Positions 45,200 through 56,314 of a stretch of DNA of 64,000 nt are shown piece after piece. The number at the start of each line of letters is the position of its first letter. The first letter of the stretch is position 1. Below the pieces are notes generated by a model, which saw only the letters and a program-made list of their open reading frames with translations, was not told the origin of the DNA and ran no database searches. Source of the stretch: Isoetes taiwanensis (taxonomy: Eukaryota; Streptophyta; Lycopodiopsida; Isoetales; Isoetaceae). Location: contig JAJEKV010000032.1 in NCBI GenBank assembly GCA_021234155.1, forward strand, positions 8,402,736-8,466,735. Direction: 5' to 3'. The translations under genes were made by a program, and so were the position numbers.

Positions 45200-46260
45200 G
45201 CTACCTTGAGCATATTGAAGAACGTAGTCATCTGCCATATCCAGACCTTTGAAGACTACTAGTCTCCATCTTTTTCAGATAGTCCACAACAACTAACATG
45301 TTGCTAAATAAAAAGGCTGGCTTTGTAACTTCGTCTAGGTACTTGGATAAATTCCAAAAGCACTTGTTGACTCGTTAGTGAGTCCTGAAATAGGGAGAAC
45401 ATCCAATCCCATACATGTCTAAGGTCGCCACACATGAAAAAGCAATGCTCAATGGTCTGAGATTTCTGCTTATATATTGGACATAGAACTTGTGGACAAA
45501 CACATTAACCCGAAGATATCTCTGAAGAACCACCAAAGTACTGCCACTTTAAGATAATCATGCAGGAGCTTATACATAGGATTTATAAGCCTACATTCCC
45601 TAACCTCCTAATGACACACCCACACCAAAACATCTTCTTGTTGTGGAAGAAAAGGCCATAGATAATAAGCAAGTTTCTATCAAAAAGCTCTATCCCATCA
45701 CCCCAACAAAAACTTTAACTGAAAAGCTTCCCATGTCATCAAATGGTCTGAGTTATACCATGCTCCAATTGTTAAATCTTCATCCATATTCTAATGTCTT
45801 TGAGTCAATGGATGCATAATAAAACAAAGTGATGCATTGTCAACCAAGGGGATCCACCAACAAGGTGTGGTTATTTGAGCACAAGTGGTTGGGTTGATGT
45901 GAAATAACATTTTGATTGTATATGTCAGGAATCTAACAAACCCTTTAAAAAGGGAGAAGCATTAGGATAAGGCCGCAAATCGTAGGATAGACTCCATGGA
46001 AGAACCGGTTTAAGTGTGGCTTTACCAAAAGGGATATAATGGAAAAGAGCTTGTGCTATAAGCCATAAGTGAGGAGAATCATTCCTATCCATGAGAGTCG
46101 TCCAAATGAATTTAGAGATCATGACTTTACTCTGCAAATGGAAATCTGTCATGCTCAAACCACTAGCAAACTTAGCTTTTGTACATATAGACCATGCAAC
46201 CTTAACCATGGCTCCTGTTTCATTTCCACCCAAATAAAATTTTTGATAACGCCCACAATC
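45200..46260 (-). pseudogene. LINE-B: C-terminal part of a reverse transcriptase ORF
   Basis: The minus-strand frame 46233-45925 reads VAWSICTKAKFASGLSMTDF, then QSKVMISKFIWT and SPHLWLIAQALF, matching the region after the RT thumb in plant LINEs (usual form: VAWxxVCxPKxxGGLGI). Near 45,440-45,480 a degraded zf-RVT reads KQKSQTIEHCFFMCGDLRHV, with the first Cys pair partly lost. Endonuclease and RT core are missing, so this is a 5'-truncated, decayed copy. Confidence 0.7.
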
Positions 46261-46300
46261 TCCTAAAACTTTGACTAGGAAGCCATATAGACATGAATAG

Positions 46301-46567
46301 TGTTGGAAAAGTTTTTTTTCATTAGGAAAATTTCTTAATGTCCTGCTCTTAATCGGAATTACTTAATTCCATCTGGAAGCTCCCTATAAAAGTGCCTTCC
46401 TTCCTTCCTTCCTATAAGAATTATGAAACAGAAAATACATATACTAAAAAATGATCTACTTGACAAATTTTGCTTCAAAAAGCAACACAAATTTGCAGCC
46501 TTAATATAAATGCACAAGTTTACTCCATTGCGTTAAGAACATTAGAAATGTGTAGCAAAATTATCGT
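46301..46567. other. Possible solo-LTR fragment
   Basis: Begins TGTTGGAAAAG, has CCCTATAAAAG (TATA-like) at about 46,381 and a (CTTC)n run. It could be an LTR between LINE-B and the hAT relic. No partner or duplication was found. Confidence 0.2.
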
Positions 46568-48377
46568 CTACATAGAAACTCCTTCCCTGCCATTCTGTGC
46601 TAGTTGGCGTTTGAACAAAACAAACTCTCTAGACAATCTCTGATCAACAATAGGAGGAAATAAAGTAGTACCAACCTTTTTTGAAACTCCACAGAAGTCA
46701 CTTAACTTCCCAAGCTCCTCTACTCCATAAACCTTCAACTCTTTCGCTTTGCTAGGCATATTTAGAGGGCATAATATTTTCAAATGAGAGAGAACAATCT
46801 GATCCGTCAACTAGTGTGTAGAAAACTTCTTTTGAAACTCAAGTGCATGAGCTAAATCTTCACCACCATTATTTCGATCCAACTCTATAGACCTATACAT
46901 ATTGCCTTTCACAGATGCTTTTAAGACATGCAACATTCCTTCATCTCCTCCATGATCAGGGATGATAGGATAATTCCTGCTATCCTTTTGATATGAATTA
47001 AGATCTGGTACAGTTTCCAACAAAAACTTCTCCTTTATGTCCATTATTGCATGATGGCATAAACTTGCGACATTAGTAACATCAACAAAACTTTTTTGAA
47101 ACTCTAAACTCAAGAAGCTCATGACTTTGAGTATGTCATCAAGGAAATGTAGAATGTAAACAACAAGGAAACTTCGCGCTGCCAAATAAAGAGGCTTACC
47201 ATCAATGTCTTCAAGTAAGATTTGCATCAAAGGGCTCGTAAACTTCACAAATTCTTTCTATGGCACCATGCCTACTTAACCATCATGTCTTCACAATGCC
47301 TAACACTCACAAATGTATTGTATCAAAAACCTCCTGCATCTTTTGAAGTGACTCTTTTCTTATTGAGCTTCTAGAAAAAAAGCTTGCCACCCGATTCACC
47401 ATTTCATCAATAAACTTACAAGTACTTTTTGTTCTTGGCTTCTTGCAAGCTTCCTACACACATAAATTTGTGCGATATGCACAACAATGCAAACTTATCA
47501 TATATGGATTGAGGGATTCCAACCTAGTAGAAACACTTGTGTTGCTGCCAACCGTAACTGAAGCACCATCACTACCAAAACCCATCAACTTACAAATATT
47601 AAGATCCCAATGCTTTAATATCTTTAAGATGCCATCTGCAATTCCTTCTATTTTTCCATCCTCCATGGTAATAATGCCTAGAAAAGCTGTTTGCACTCTC
47701 TTAACTTCCAAAAAAGTGGTATACAAATTGAGATTTTTGGTCACACTTACATCCGTAGATTCATCAACCATGAGGCCAAACCATGGGCTCTTGCCAACCC
47801 GAGCAAAAACAGAAGTCTCTATTGACTTAGAAATATGATGAACAAAACTGACACATGAATTATTGTCATTGTACATGAACGGTAAGTCCTCAACATACTC
47901 ACGCATCAAACCTAAAAGACTTGCCAACTTTTTGAAAGCCAAATCTTCCTTTACAATCCAATAGGCGCACTTAAATAACTTTTCAAGAGAATTATCGAAG
48001 CTAACCTTTCTCTTCTTCACAAACTTTTGAAGACCATCCTTGGCTCGTTCTTGCAATAAAATGGCATCCCTATGTGCTTTAGAGCTTGCATGGTCCTCTA
48101 AGGCAGAGGTTTTAAAGTTCTTTGCTCCTGTGCTAGCAAAAAGAGACCTGCAATGAGGATCTTTTCTACAAATAGAACACGACATAAGTCCTTGTTCCTT
48201 ATCAACTTCTAACCATTTGAATTTATCAAGCCAATCATCTTGAAACTTTTCAACTGCTTTTGTTATCCTTCCCAATTCACCTACAATTTCCTTTCCATGC
48301 TCTTGAAAATCATCATGTAAGTTAGTGTTTTGTTCACCTGATGTACCACATGGAGTGCTTGCTGGCACATTCTTCAT
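46568..48377 (-). pseudogene. hAT-related transposase gene (ZNF862/TTF-type zinc finger), decayed
   Basis: The minus-strand frame 48377-47454 (307 codons) starts MKNVPASTPCGTSGEQNTNL. A BED/TTF-like zinc finger follows (CSICRKDPHC ... ALEDHASSKAHRDAI, residues ~85-125), then the DDE-like core start WFGLMVDESTDVSVTKNLNL and LMGFGSDGASVTVGSNTSVS. Frames 47248-46811 and 46810-46568 continue with IYILHFLDDILKV-like and VYGVEELGKLSDFCG segments. Frames break around 47,450-47,250 and 46,811. The hAT dimerisation end is not recognisable. Proteins of this kind descend from hAT transposases and some are domesticated. No terminal inverted repeats or 8 bp duplication were found. Confidence 0.75.
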
Positions 48378-49227
48378 GAAACATTAAATGTGAATAATGT
48401 GACTTGTTTGCTTTTTTGAATGTTCTTCTTTGGTTTGGAAGCCATACTATATATACGCGAAGAACATGTATAAGCCCACGATGTTATATAACACTAGAAA
48501 ATAAAAAGCTATGTAAAAACTTTAGAGAAAATACAAGGAGTAGAATAGGATAAATAATAGTTAAATAACAAAGAGTAGAATATGAATCATAACAAGGAGT
48601 AGAATACGATAAAAAATAGTTGAATAACAAGATAGATAGAATAGAATAGAGCAGATGATTAATAACAAGGAGTAGATGAGGAATCATAACAAGAAACATA
48701 GCAATACTAATCTATTAAAAAGTAGGAAAGAAAAGCTTTGCATTGGAATATGGAAAAGAAAATGATGTACATGTTTCATTTTTGTGCTAGTTCGTATCAG
48801 ACTTGGTCCTTCCCATCCCATCCCATCTCATTCATACATGTTCCTTTCTTAGTTTCCATTTTGTCCTTTCTTTTGATTTTTGCTTTGTTAAGATAAGAGA
48901 TGGAAATGATTCGTTAAGATAAGAGAATGAAATGGGCACACCTTTTTTTTCCCTTTCTTGCATGTAGCAACAACACAAGGGGGAATGGGGACCGACTTTC
49001 CAAATGAACCAAAATGACGCAACTTCTTCAATGAAACCAGACTACATCAAAAACAAAAAAGAGGAGAACTATGGTTGTAAGCTCCGACATTCAAGATCCT
49101 AGCCAACACAGTTTTGAAAATGCTTGTATTTTCGGCGGAATTGTTTCCGCCTAAAATCCAACGTGGACAGTAAATTGTCCATGCTAGACGGTAGCAAACA
49201 GGGGTTCCGGGAAACTTCCCCAACATT
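48378..49227. other. Gene-free stretch with diverged short repeats
   Basis: 48,535-48,700 holds imperfect repeats of AACAAGGAGTAGAAT and GATAAAAAATAGTTGAATAA. CCCATCCCATCCCATC occurs at about 48,818, and GTTAAGATAAGAGA occurs twice near 48,890-48,930. No gene is seen. Confidence 0.5.
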
Positions 49228-49232
49228 GGACA
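49228..49232. other. Target site duplication GGACA, left copy
   Basis: Directly before LTR-1; the same five bases follow LTR-3 at 60489-60493. No GGACA occurs at the internal LTR borders. Confidence 0.88.
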
Positions 49233-50109
49233 TGATGAGATTTCAGCTTTATAAGTCTCTCAAGTATCCATGAGAAGTAGTGGCAGTGGATAATGTCTAT
49301 GGGAGGCAAAGGTGTAGGTACAACATTTGCAAATGAAATGAAAGTCCATGAGAAGCAGTGGCAGTGGATTATCATTGCTCAATCAGTGATATTGTTCCCT
49401 AGGCTAAAACATAATGATGAAGGTGATAGATTGACTATGAGTTAACCCTAAGTGTGCAAGGTATGAGCTAATCATTTGCTAAGTTTACTACTTGCTAAAT
49501 GATGATTATTTGATGGTGAACATGATTATGGATCTAGCTCAAAGGTTAACAGAATTCGTGAAGTTGATCATTAAAATAATAATAGGTTCAATGGTTCAGG
49601 GGGCTCATTATTTTGAGTACGCATGTGGGATATTCACGGCCTTTATTTTCCTTTCCAGTCCAGGAAAGAGATGGGATATTATCGAATAAGCATGAACCCA
49701 AATTGGAAAGAGATTTCGATGCCTTAACCCCCGGATTGTGCACTACAAGAGCAGAAAATAAACGAAACAAAGCGAACAGAGGAAATGCAGATGATTTGAG
49801 GTTCGACCAAGCTGGATTTGTGATTAACCTGAGCAGACAAAAGGGATCGAAGAATAATAGCGAGCTGCTACAGTAATATAATGGTTAAAGAATATTATTG
49901 ACCATTGCATTACTATGGTTTTGAAACCTTGGTTGTTATTTCAGAGTATGAATAATTACAAAGGGTATATGGTATGATCTAGTGGAAATTAGTGACCACA
50001 ACTTGGCTTTCCACTAGATCACTTGTTGTACTCAAGTTCATTGTTGAATTTGATAATCTTGCTAGACTATTGCTTGTGACAAGTGAAGAAATTTTCTTAA
50101 TATTCTACA
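49233..50109 (+). repeat. Copia-B LTR-1
   Basis: TGATGAGATTTC...ATTCTACA. It differs from LTR-2 and LTR-3 in a patch at about 49,637-49,740 (CACGGCC against CACGAAGCCAGCC; CCAGTCCAGGAAAGAGATGG against CCACGTCTGTGG). Confidence 0.95.
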
Positions 50110-50110
50110 G

Positions 50111-50123
50111 TGGTATCAGAGCC
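50111..50123 (+). other. Copia-B primer binding site, body 1
   Basis: TGGTATCAGAGCC, complementary to the initiator tRNA-Met 3' end. The same site in body 2 is at 55294-55306. Confidence 0.88.
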
Positions 50124-50133
50124 ATCTCAAGCC

Positions 50134-51661
50134 ATGTCTAGCAGATTTGGAGCAAGTCTGCTCAACATCATTGATGTATACAAAGGGGGTCCAGGGTTTC
50201 AGATATGGAAGGATGCCATAATGCATGTCCTGGATGTAGAGGACCTCTGGGAGGTGGTTGATCCTAACAGCCAAGTGTCTGCAGGTGTACTGACAAGAAC
50301 TGCCTCTCTGTGGTCGATGCTTGAGCCTGGCCGGTGGTCAACAAACTGCAGAGACTGCAGGAGCAGGTGCAGCCTCAGGAGCAAGCACTGGACGTTCTGG
50401 GGGAGGTAACAGTGCAGGAGGAGTAAAATCTTTGCAGGCTAAAGTTAAAGAAGCCCAAGGGATCATAACTTGCAAGGTAAGTCCTGCTATACATTTAAAA
50501 TTAAGATCTCTCAGTCCTAGGGAGATGTGGAAATTTCTTCTTAAGCATTATGAAGAAAAAACATCCTCACAAATAGATCTATTGGAAAATGAGTTAAGAA
50601 ATCTAAAGCTTAGAGAGGAAGAAGATGTATCCGAATTTTTTAACAAGTTTGACAACTTGATTGCTGACCTAGAGGGTGCTGGGGTTGTCATATCTGAGAG
50701 GAGTCAGGTGTTACAAATTTCAAGGGCCATAGGAGAAAATGAGACCTTGGCATTGTTTATTAGAAACTCAAGCAAAAGTAGAGAGGAGGCAGAGGTTATG
50801 CTTAGAACTGAATGGGAGCAAAAGAAGGTACGAAGGCAAAGTCAAAATGAAGAAACCCCTGAAATATTAATGCTGAAAAAGAAGGGAAAAATAATTTGCT
50901 ATCATTGTCATGAAGCAGGGCACTATAAAAGTGAATGTCCTAAACTAAAGAAAGAATTTAATTGCTTTAACTGTGGGGGGAGAGGCCATGCAGCTTCCAA
51001 GTGTCCCACACCTAAAAATTATGGCAGACCTTCTAGAGGAAGAGGTGAATCCAGTATTGGAAGATCTGGTAGGGGCAGGGGTCGAGGCTATGAGAGAGCA
51101 TACATTGCTCGAGAAGAACAAGAAGCTAAAACTAAAGCAGAAACAGAAGATGAGGTATTAAGTGGTTTTGCAGTTGTCAATGAGAGTGTATGTACTAATA
51201 AAGCTGGTCATTTAATAGTTGATTCTGGAGCTGAAAGATCAGTAGTAAAGGATGCTGAATTCTTGAAGAAATTCTCAACTGCAAAATCAAGAAAGATACA
51301 AGTAGGCAATGGTGCTTTGCAAGATATTGAAGGAAGTGGGCTACTGCAACTAGAAGACTTGAGTGGAAACATCATAAATATAGAGGATGTGTTGTGTGTT
51401 CCAGCAATAATTGAAAATCTAATTTCAGTCAGTCAATTATGTGATTTGGGATATAGAGTAACATTTGAAGCTGAGCAATGTAATGTTTTTCTCAAAGATG
51501 AATTGAAGTTTTATGCCAAGAGAGTTGGCAATTTGTTTGAGTTAAACAACCTTGTACATTGTGGTGTGAATACCATATCAGAAGTTGGTGTAGATCTCTG
51601 GCATAACAGATTACAAGAAATTGGAAATGTTGCACAAACAAGGCCTTATAGATTATTATGA
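50134..51661 (+). pseudogene. Copia-B body 1 gag and protease
   Basis: Start ATG 50134 (MSSRFGASLLNIIDVYKGGP). The frame shifts at about 50,305-50,340, where body 2 reads ACAGGGTCAGTAACTGGAGC and this copy is garbled at each CAG/CTG, then runs to 51661. Gag UBN2 domain (KVKEAQGIITCKVSPA), CCHC knuckles CYHCHEAGHYKSEC and CFNCGGRGHAASKC (about 50,900-51,005), a Gly/Arg-rich linker, protease LIVDSGAERSVV (about 51,212) and LWHNRL of the pre-integrase region. A 14 bp deletion near 51,613, between AGATTA repeats, shifts the frame. Confidence 0.9.
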
Positions 51662-52325
51662 CAACAAAATTAACCAAATTTGTGAAGGATGTGCACTTGG
51701 AAAGTTGCACAGATTGCCTTTTGCTAAAAGACAATCTAAAACTCAGCAAACTCTGGAATTGGTGCATTCTGACTTGTGTGGCCCATTAAATGTAAGAGGA
51801 AGAGGAAACAAAAGATACTTCATAACATTTACTGATGATCATAGCAGAAAATGCAAGACATATTGCTTGGAAAAGAAATCACAAGCTCTAAATGCATTCA
51901 AACAATATGTGGCAGAAATAGAAAGGGAAACAGGCCACAAACTAAAATGTATTAGGTCAGACCGTGGAGGGGAATATCTATCTGCAAAGTTTAAAACATT
52001 TTGTATCACACATGGCATCAAAAGACAGTTAACATGCAGATACACTCCTCAACAAAATGGGATTCTTGAAAGGAAAAACAGGACAATTATGGATGCTGTC
52101 AGGTCTATGCTAAAGGAAAGTGGCCTGCCAAATTACCTTTGGGTAGAAGCCTTGCAAACTGCCATAGAAATTCAAAATGTCCTTCCATCATCTGCTCTTC
52201 ATGGAAATATACCAAACATTGTATGGAATCCAAATGAGAAGGTAGACTATATGAAGTACAAGGTTTATGGTTGCTTGGTATATACTCATGTCCCTTCTGA
52301 ACTAAGAAAAAAAATTGGACAATAG
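51621..52325 (+). CDS. Copia-B body 1 integrase
   Basis: One frame contains the zinc-binding tail CEGCALGKLHRLPF and the rve core: first Asp in LVHSDLCGPLN, second in CIRSDRGGEY, Glu in ILERKNRTIMD, so the D,D,E triad is visible. It ends at TAG after an A-run (about 52,306-52,314) that is two bases longer than in body 2. The frame continues in 52315-54441. Confidence 0.88.
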   Translation: MEMLHKQGLIDYYDNKINQICEGCALGKLHRLPFAKRQSKTQQTLELVHSDLCGPLNVRGRGNKRYFITFTDDHSRKCKTYCLEKKSQALNAFKQYVAEIERETGHKLKCIRSDRGGEYLSAKFKTFCITHGIKRQLTCRYTPQQNGILERKNRTIMDAVRSMLKESGLPNYLWVEALQTAIEIQNVLPSSALHGNIPNIVWNPNEKVDYMKYKVYGCLVYTHVPSELRKKIGQ

Positions 52326-54441
52326 AGTTGAGATTGGGTTTTTGGTTGGTTATGACAATGAAGCTAAGGGATATAGAGTATATAATCCTGAAACAAAAAC
52401 CATTATGGTCAGCCGAGATGTTTTATTCAATGAGAGTGTCCTATACAAACACAGATACAAAAAAGGAGTGAAAATAACATCTAAAATTACAGAACCTATG
52501 GGTGAATTTGATACTAATGAGGCAGATGAGACAGAGGAGATTGAGCAGGCTGTTCAAGGAGAGGGAGAGGAGGAAGACCAGAATATTCAGGGAAATGCAG
52601 TAGAAGAGGAGAGTCAAGCTCCTCAAGTACAAGATGAACATAAAGCTCCTGAGGTGGAGCAAGAACTAAAACAAGAAATGCAAGAAATGCATGATACAGT
52701 AAAAATAAAAGGGAAAAGGAAAACACAAGCAGAAAAATTAGTTGAAGAAGCAAAGTTAGGAGACAAACCTTATGGCAGAACTGAACATGGTAAAAGTAGG
52801 CGTATTGGAGCAGTAGAACATGAGCAAATAATGACCATTCTGGAGGATGAAGCCATACCACAGAACTTTGCAGAAGTTCAAGAAAGTCCAGACAAAAAAG
52901 AATGGATGGCAGCCATGAATGATGAACTTAAATCATTTGAAGACACCAACACATATGAACTAGTAAAATCTGATGGCAAGCAGAATATCATAGGGAGTAA
53001 ATGGTTATATAAAATCAAGCTTAATCTAGATGGAAGCAAGAAATTTAAAGCAAGGTTAGTTGCTCAAGGTTACACTCAGAAAAAGGGCAGAGATTATGAT
53101 GAGACGTATTCACCGATAGTAAAACTTACAAGCATCAGAATTTTATTAGCTATGGCAAATGCTCTGAATTTAGAATTGCATAATATGGATGTCAAAATAG
53201 CATTTTTAAATGCAAAACTTGAGGAGGAGGCATTTATGAGGCAAGCACCAGGCTATGAGAAAGGGGAAAACATGATATGGAAACTAAATAGGGCTGTATA
53301 TGGATTGAAGCAATCACCAAGGGAATGGTACTTATGTATGAACCAATTTTTACAAGAACAGAATTTTGAGAAGTTGCAAAATGATGGCAACTTGTATAGA
53401 TTCAAGCAAGGTGAAGATTATTGCATAATTGCATTGTATGTGGATGATTGTATCATGATAGCTAGCTCAATGAAGATTCTAAATTTATGCAAAGACATTC
53501 TGAAATCACGGTTCCAAATGGCTGACCTAGGTGAACTAAAAAAGTTCTTAGGTATAGAGGTTGACAGAAATAGAGAGCAAAAATGGCTGAGGTTACATCA
53601 AGACAAGCATGTGGAAAATATGCTCAAAAGGTTCAACTTAACTGAAGCAAAGCCAGCAAAAATCCCAATGACTCCAGGACATAGATTAACTTATGTACAA
53701 GATTCAACTGAGGAAGATATTGCTCAAATGGAAAACATTCCTTACAGGGCATTAATTGTGTGTCTGCTATATTTGGCTAATAATACTCGGCCTGATATTG
53801 CTTATGCAGTCAACATCCTCAGCAGAAGAAATCACAATGCAACCAGAGAACATTGGGAGGCAGCCAAACGAGTCTTGAAATATCTAAAAGGAACTCAAGG
53901 ACATGGTATTTGCTTTAATTCAGAAAATCTAATCATGAAATGTTATAGTGATGCAGATTGGGGAGGAGACTTGCACACAAGAAGACCCACTTCAGGATAT
54001 GCAATATTCCTAGGGGGAGGAGTTATTTTTTGGAGATGCAAAAAGCAATCTGCTGTGGCTATGAGTTCAGCAGAAGCTGAATATGCAGCTGCTGCACTAG
54101 TTTCCAAAGAGATAGTGTGGCTAAGGAGATTACTGAATGAGTTACAATGTGAACAAATGGATCCTACAAACATATGGACAGACAACCAAAGATGCATAGC
54201 AATAGTGAAGAACCCTGTACATCATGACAGGACCAAACACATTGAATTGAGCATGCATTTCATACGAGACCTAGCTGAGAAAAGGCTAATACACATGGAG
54301 TATGTTGACACAAACAAACAGGTAGCAGACATTTTTACTAAAGCCTTACCAGAAAATAAGTATGCTTGCTTTAAGGCTGAATTGAATGTATCAGACAAAC
54401 TTATAAGCTTAAGGAGGAGTGATGAGATTTCAACTTTATAA
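52315..54441 (+). CDS. Copia-B body 1 linker, reverse transcriptase and RNase H
   Basis: 708 codons open: integrase C-terminus (VEIGFLVGYDNEAKGYRVYN), a very acidic linker (EADETEEIEQAVQGEGEEED), then RVT_2 RT with WLYKIKLN, MDVKIAFLNAKLEEEAFM, VYGLKQSPREWY and YVDDCIM, then copia RNase H with SDADWGGD, SSAEAEYAAAALVSKE, TDNQRCIA and RTKHIELSMHFIRD. The stop lies 21 bp inside LTR-2. This is the best preserved pol block of the window. Confidence 0.92.
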   Translation: MDNRVEIGFLVGYDNEAKGYRVYNPETKTIMVSRDVLFNESVLYKHRYKKGVKITSKITEPMGEFDTNEADETEEIEQAVQGEGEEEDQNIQGNAVEEESQAPQVQDEHKAPEVEQELKQEMQEMHDTVKIKGKRKTQAEKLVEEAKLGDKPYGRTEHGKSRRIGAVEHEQIMTILEDEAIPQNFAEVQESPDKKEWMAAMNDELKSFEDTNTYELVKSDGKQNIIGSKWLYKIKLNLDGSKKFKARLVAQGYTQKKGRDYDETYSPIVKLTSIRILLAMANALNLELHNMDVKIAFLNAKLEEEAFMRQAPGYEKGENMIWKLNRAVYGLKQSPREWYLCMNQFLQEQNFEKLQNDGNLYRFKQGEDYCIIALYVDDCIMIASSMKILNLCKDILKSRFQMADLGELKKFLGIEVDRNREQKWLRLHQDKHVENMLKRFNLTEAKPAKIPMTPGHRLTYVQDSTEEDIAQMENIPYRALIVCLLYLANNTRPDIAYAVNILSRRNHNATREHWEAAKRVLKYLKGTQGHGICFNSENLIMKCYSDADWGGDLHTRRPTSGYAIFLGGGVIFWRCKKQSAVAMSSAEAEYAAAALVSKEIVWLRRLLNELQCEQMDPTNIWTDNQRCIAIVKNPVHHDRTKHIELSMHFIRDLAEKRLIHMEYVDTNKQVADIFTKALPENKYACFKAELNVSDKLISLRRSDEISTL
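54410..54419 (+). other. Copia-B polypurine tract, body 1
   Basis: TAAGGAGGAG directly before LTR-2. The body 2 equivalent is 59608-59617. Confidence 0.8.
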
Positions 54442-55292
54442 GTCTCTCAAGTATCCATGAGAAGCAATGGTAGTGGATAATATCTATGGGAGGCAAAGGT
54501 GTAGGTACAACATTTGCAAATGAAATGAAAGTCCATGAGAAGCAGTGGCAGTGGATTATCATTTCTCAATCAGTGATATTGTTCCCTAGGCTAAAACATA
54601 ATGATGAAGGTGATAGATTGACTATGAGTTAACCCTAAGTGTGCAAGGTATGAGCTAATCATTTGCTAAGTTTACTACTTGCTAAATGATGATTATTTGA
54701 TGGTGAACATGATTATGGATCTAGCTCAAAGGTTAACAGAATTCGTGAAGTTGATCATTAAAATAATAATAGGTTCAATGGTTCAGGGGGCTCATTATTT
54801 TGAGTACGCATGTGGGATATTCACGAAGCCAGCCTATTTTCCTTTCCACGTCTGTGGGATATTATTGAATAAGCATGAACCCAGATTGGAAAGAGATTTC
54901 GATGCCTTAACCGCCGGATCGTGCACTACAAGAGCAGAAAATAAACGAAACAAAGCGAACAGAGGAAATGCAGATGATTTGAGGTTCGACCAAGCTGGAT
55001 TTGTGATTAACCTGAGCAGACAAAAGGGATCGAAGAATAATAGCGAGCTGCTACAGTAATATAATGGTTAAAGAATATTATTGACCATTGCATTACTATG
55101 GTTTTGAAACCTTGGTTGTTATTTCAGAGTATGAATAATTACAAAGGGTATATGGTATGATCTAGTGGAAATTAGTGACCACAACTTGGCTTTCCACTAG
55201 ATCACTTGTTGTACTCAAGTTCATTGTTGAATTTGATAATCTTGCTAGACTATTGCTTGTGACAAGTGAAGAAATTTTCTTAATATTCTACA
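54420..55292 (+). repeat. Copia-B LTR-2 (shared)
   Basis: Serves as 3' LTR of body 1 and 5' LTR of body 2. Nearly identical to LTR-3. Confidence 0.95.
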
Positions 55293-55306
55293 GTGGTATC
55301 AGAGCC

Positions 55307-56314
55307 ATGTCTAGCAGATTTGGAGCAAGTCTGCTCAACACCATTGATGTATACAAAGGGGGTCCAGGGTTTCAGATATGGAAGGATGCCATAATGCATG
55401 TCCTGGATGTAGAGGACCTCTGGGAGGTGGTTGATCCTAACAGCCAAGTGTCTGCAGGTGTACTGACAAGAACTGCCTCTACAGGGTCAGTAACTGGAGC
55501 TGCTGGTGGTCAACAAACTGCAGAGACTGCAGGAGCAGGTGCAGCCTCAGGAGCAAGCACTGGACGTTCTGGAGGAGGTAACAGTGCAGGAGGAGTAAAA
55601 TCTTTGCAGGCTAAAGTTAAAGAAGCCCAAGGGATCATAACTTGCAAGGTAAGTCCTGCTATACGTTTAAAATTAAGATCTCTCAGTCCTAGGGAGATGT
55701 GGAAATTTTTTCTTAAGCATTATGAAGAAAAAACATCCTCACAAATAGATCTATTGGAAAATGAGTTAAGAAATCTAAAGCTTAGAGAGGAAGAAGATGT
55801 ATCCGAATTTTTTAACAAGTTTGACAACTTGATTGCTGACCTAGAGGGTGCTGGGGTTGTCATATCTGAGAGGAGTCAGGTGTTACAAATTTCAAAGGCC
55901 ATAGGAGAAAATGAGACCTTGGCATTGTTTAATAGAAACTCAAGCAAAAGTAGAGAAGAGGCAGAGGTTATGCTTAGAACTGAATGGGAGCAAAAGAAGG
56001 TACTAAGGCAAAGTCAAAATGAAGAAACCCCTGAAATATTAATGCTGAAAAAGAAGGGAAAAATAATTTGCTATCATTGTCATGAAGCAGGGCACTATAA
56101 AAGTGAATGTCCTAAACTAAAGAAAGAATTTAATTGCTTTAACTGTGGGGGGAGAGGCCATGCAGCTTCCAAGTGTCCCACACCTAAAAATTATGGCAGA
56201 CCTTCTAGAGGAAGAGGTGAATCCAGTATTGGAAGATATGGCAGGGGCAGGGGTCGAGGCTATGAGAGAGCATACATTGCTCGAGAAGAACAAGAAGCTA
56301 AAACTAAAGCGTAA
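55307..56314 (+). pseudogene. Copia-B body 2 gag
   Basis: Start ATG 55307 directly after the primer site. Open through the UBN2 domain and both CCHC knuckles to 56314, where CGTAAAACGTA (56309-56319) stands for the CAGAAACAG of body 1 and makes a stop. The protease that follows (about 56,390-56,600) is present but garbled (GTTGATTCCGGAGCCGAAAG). Confidence 0.88.
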
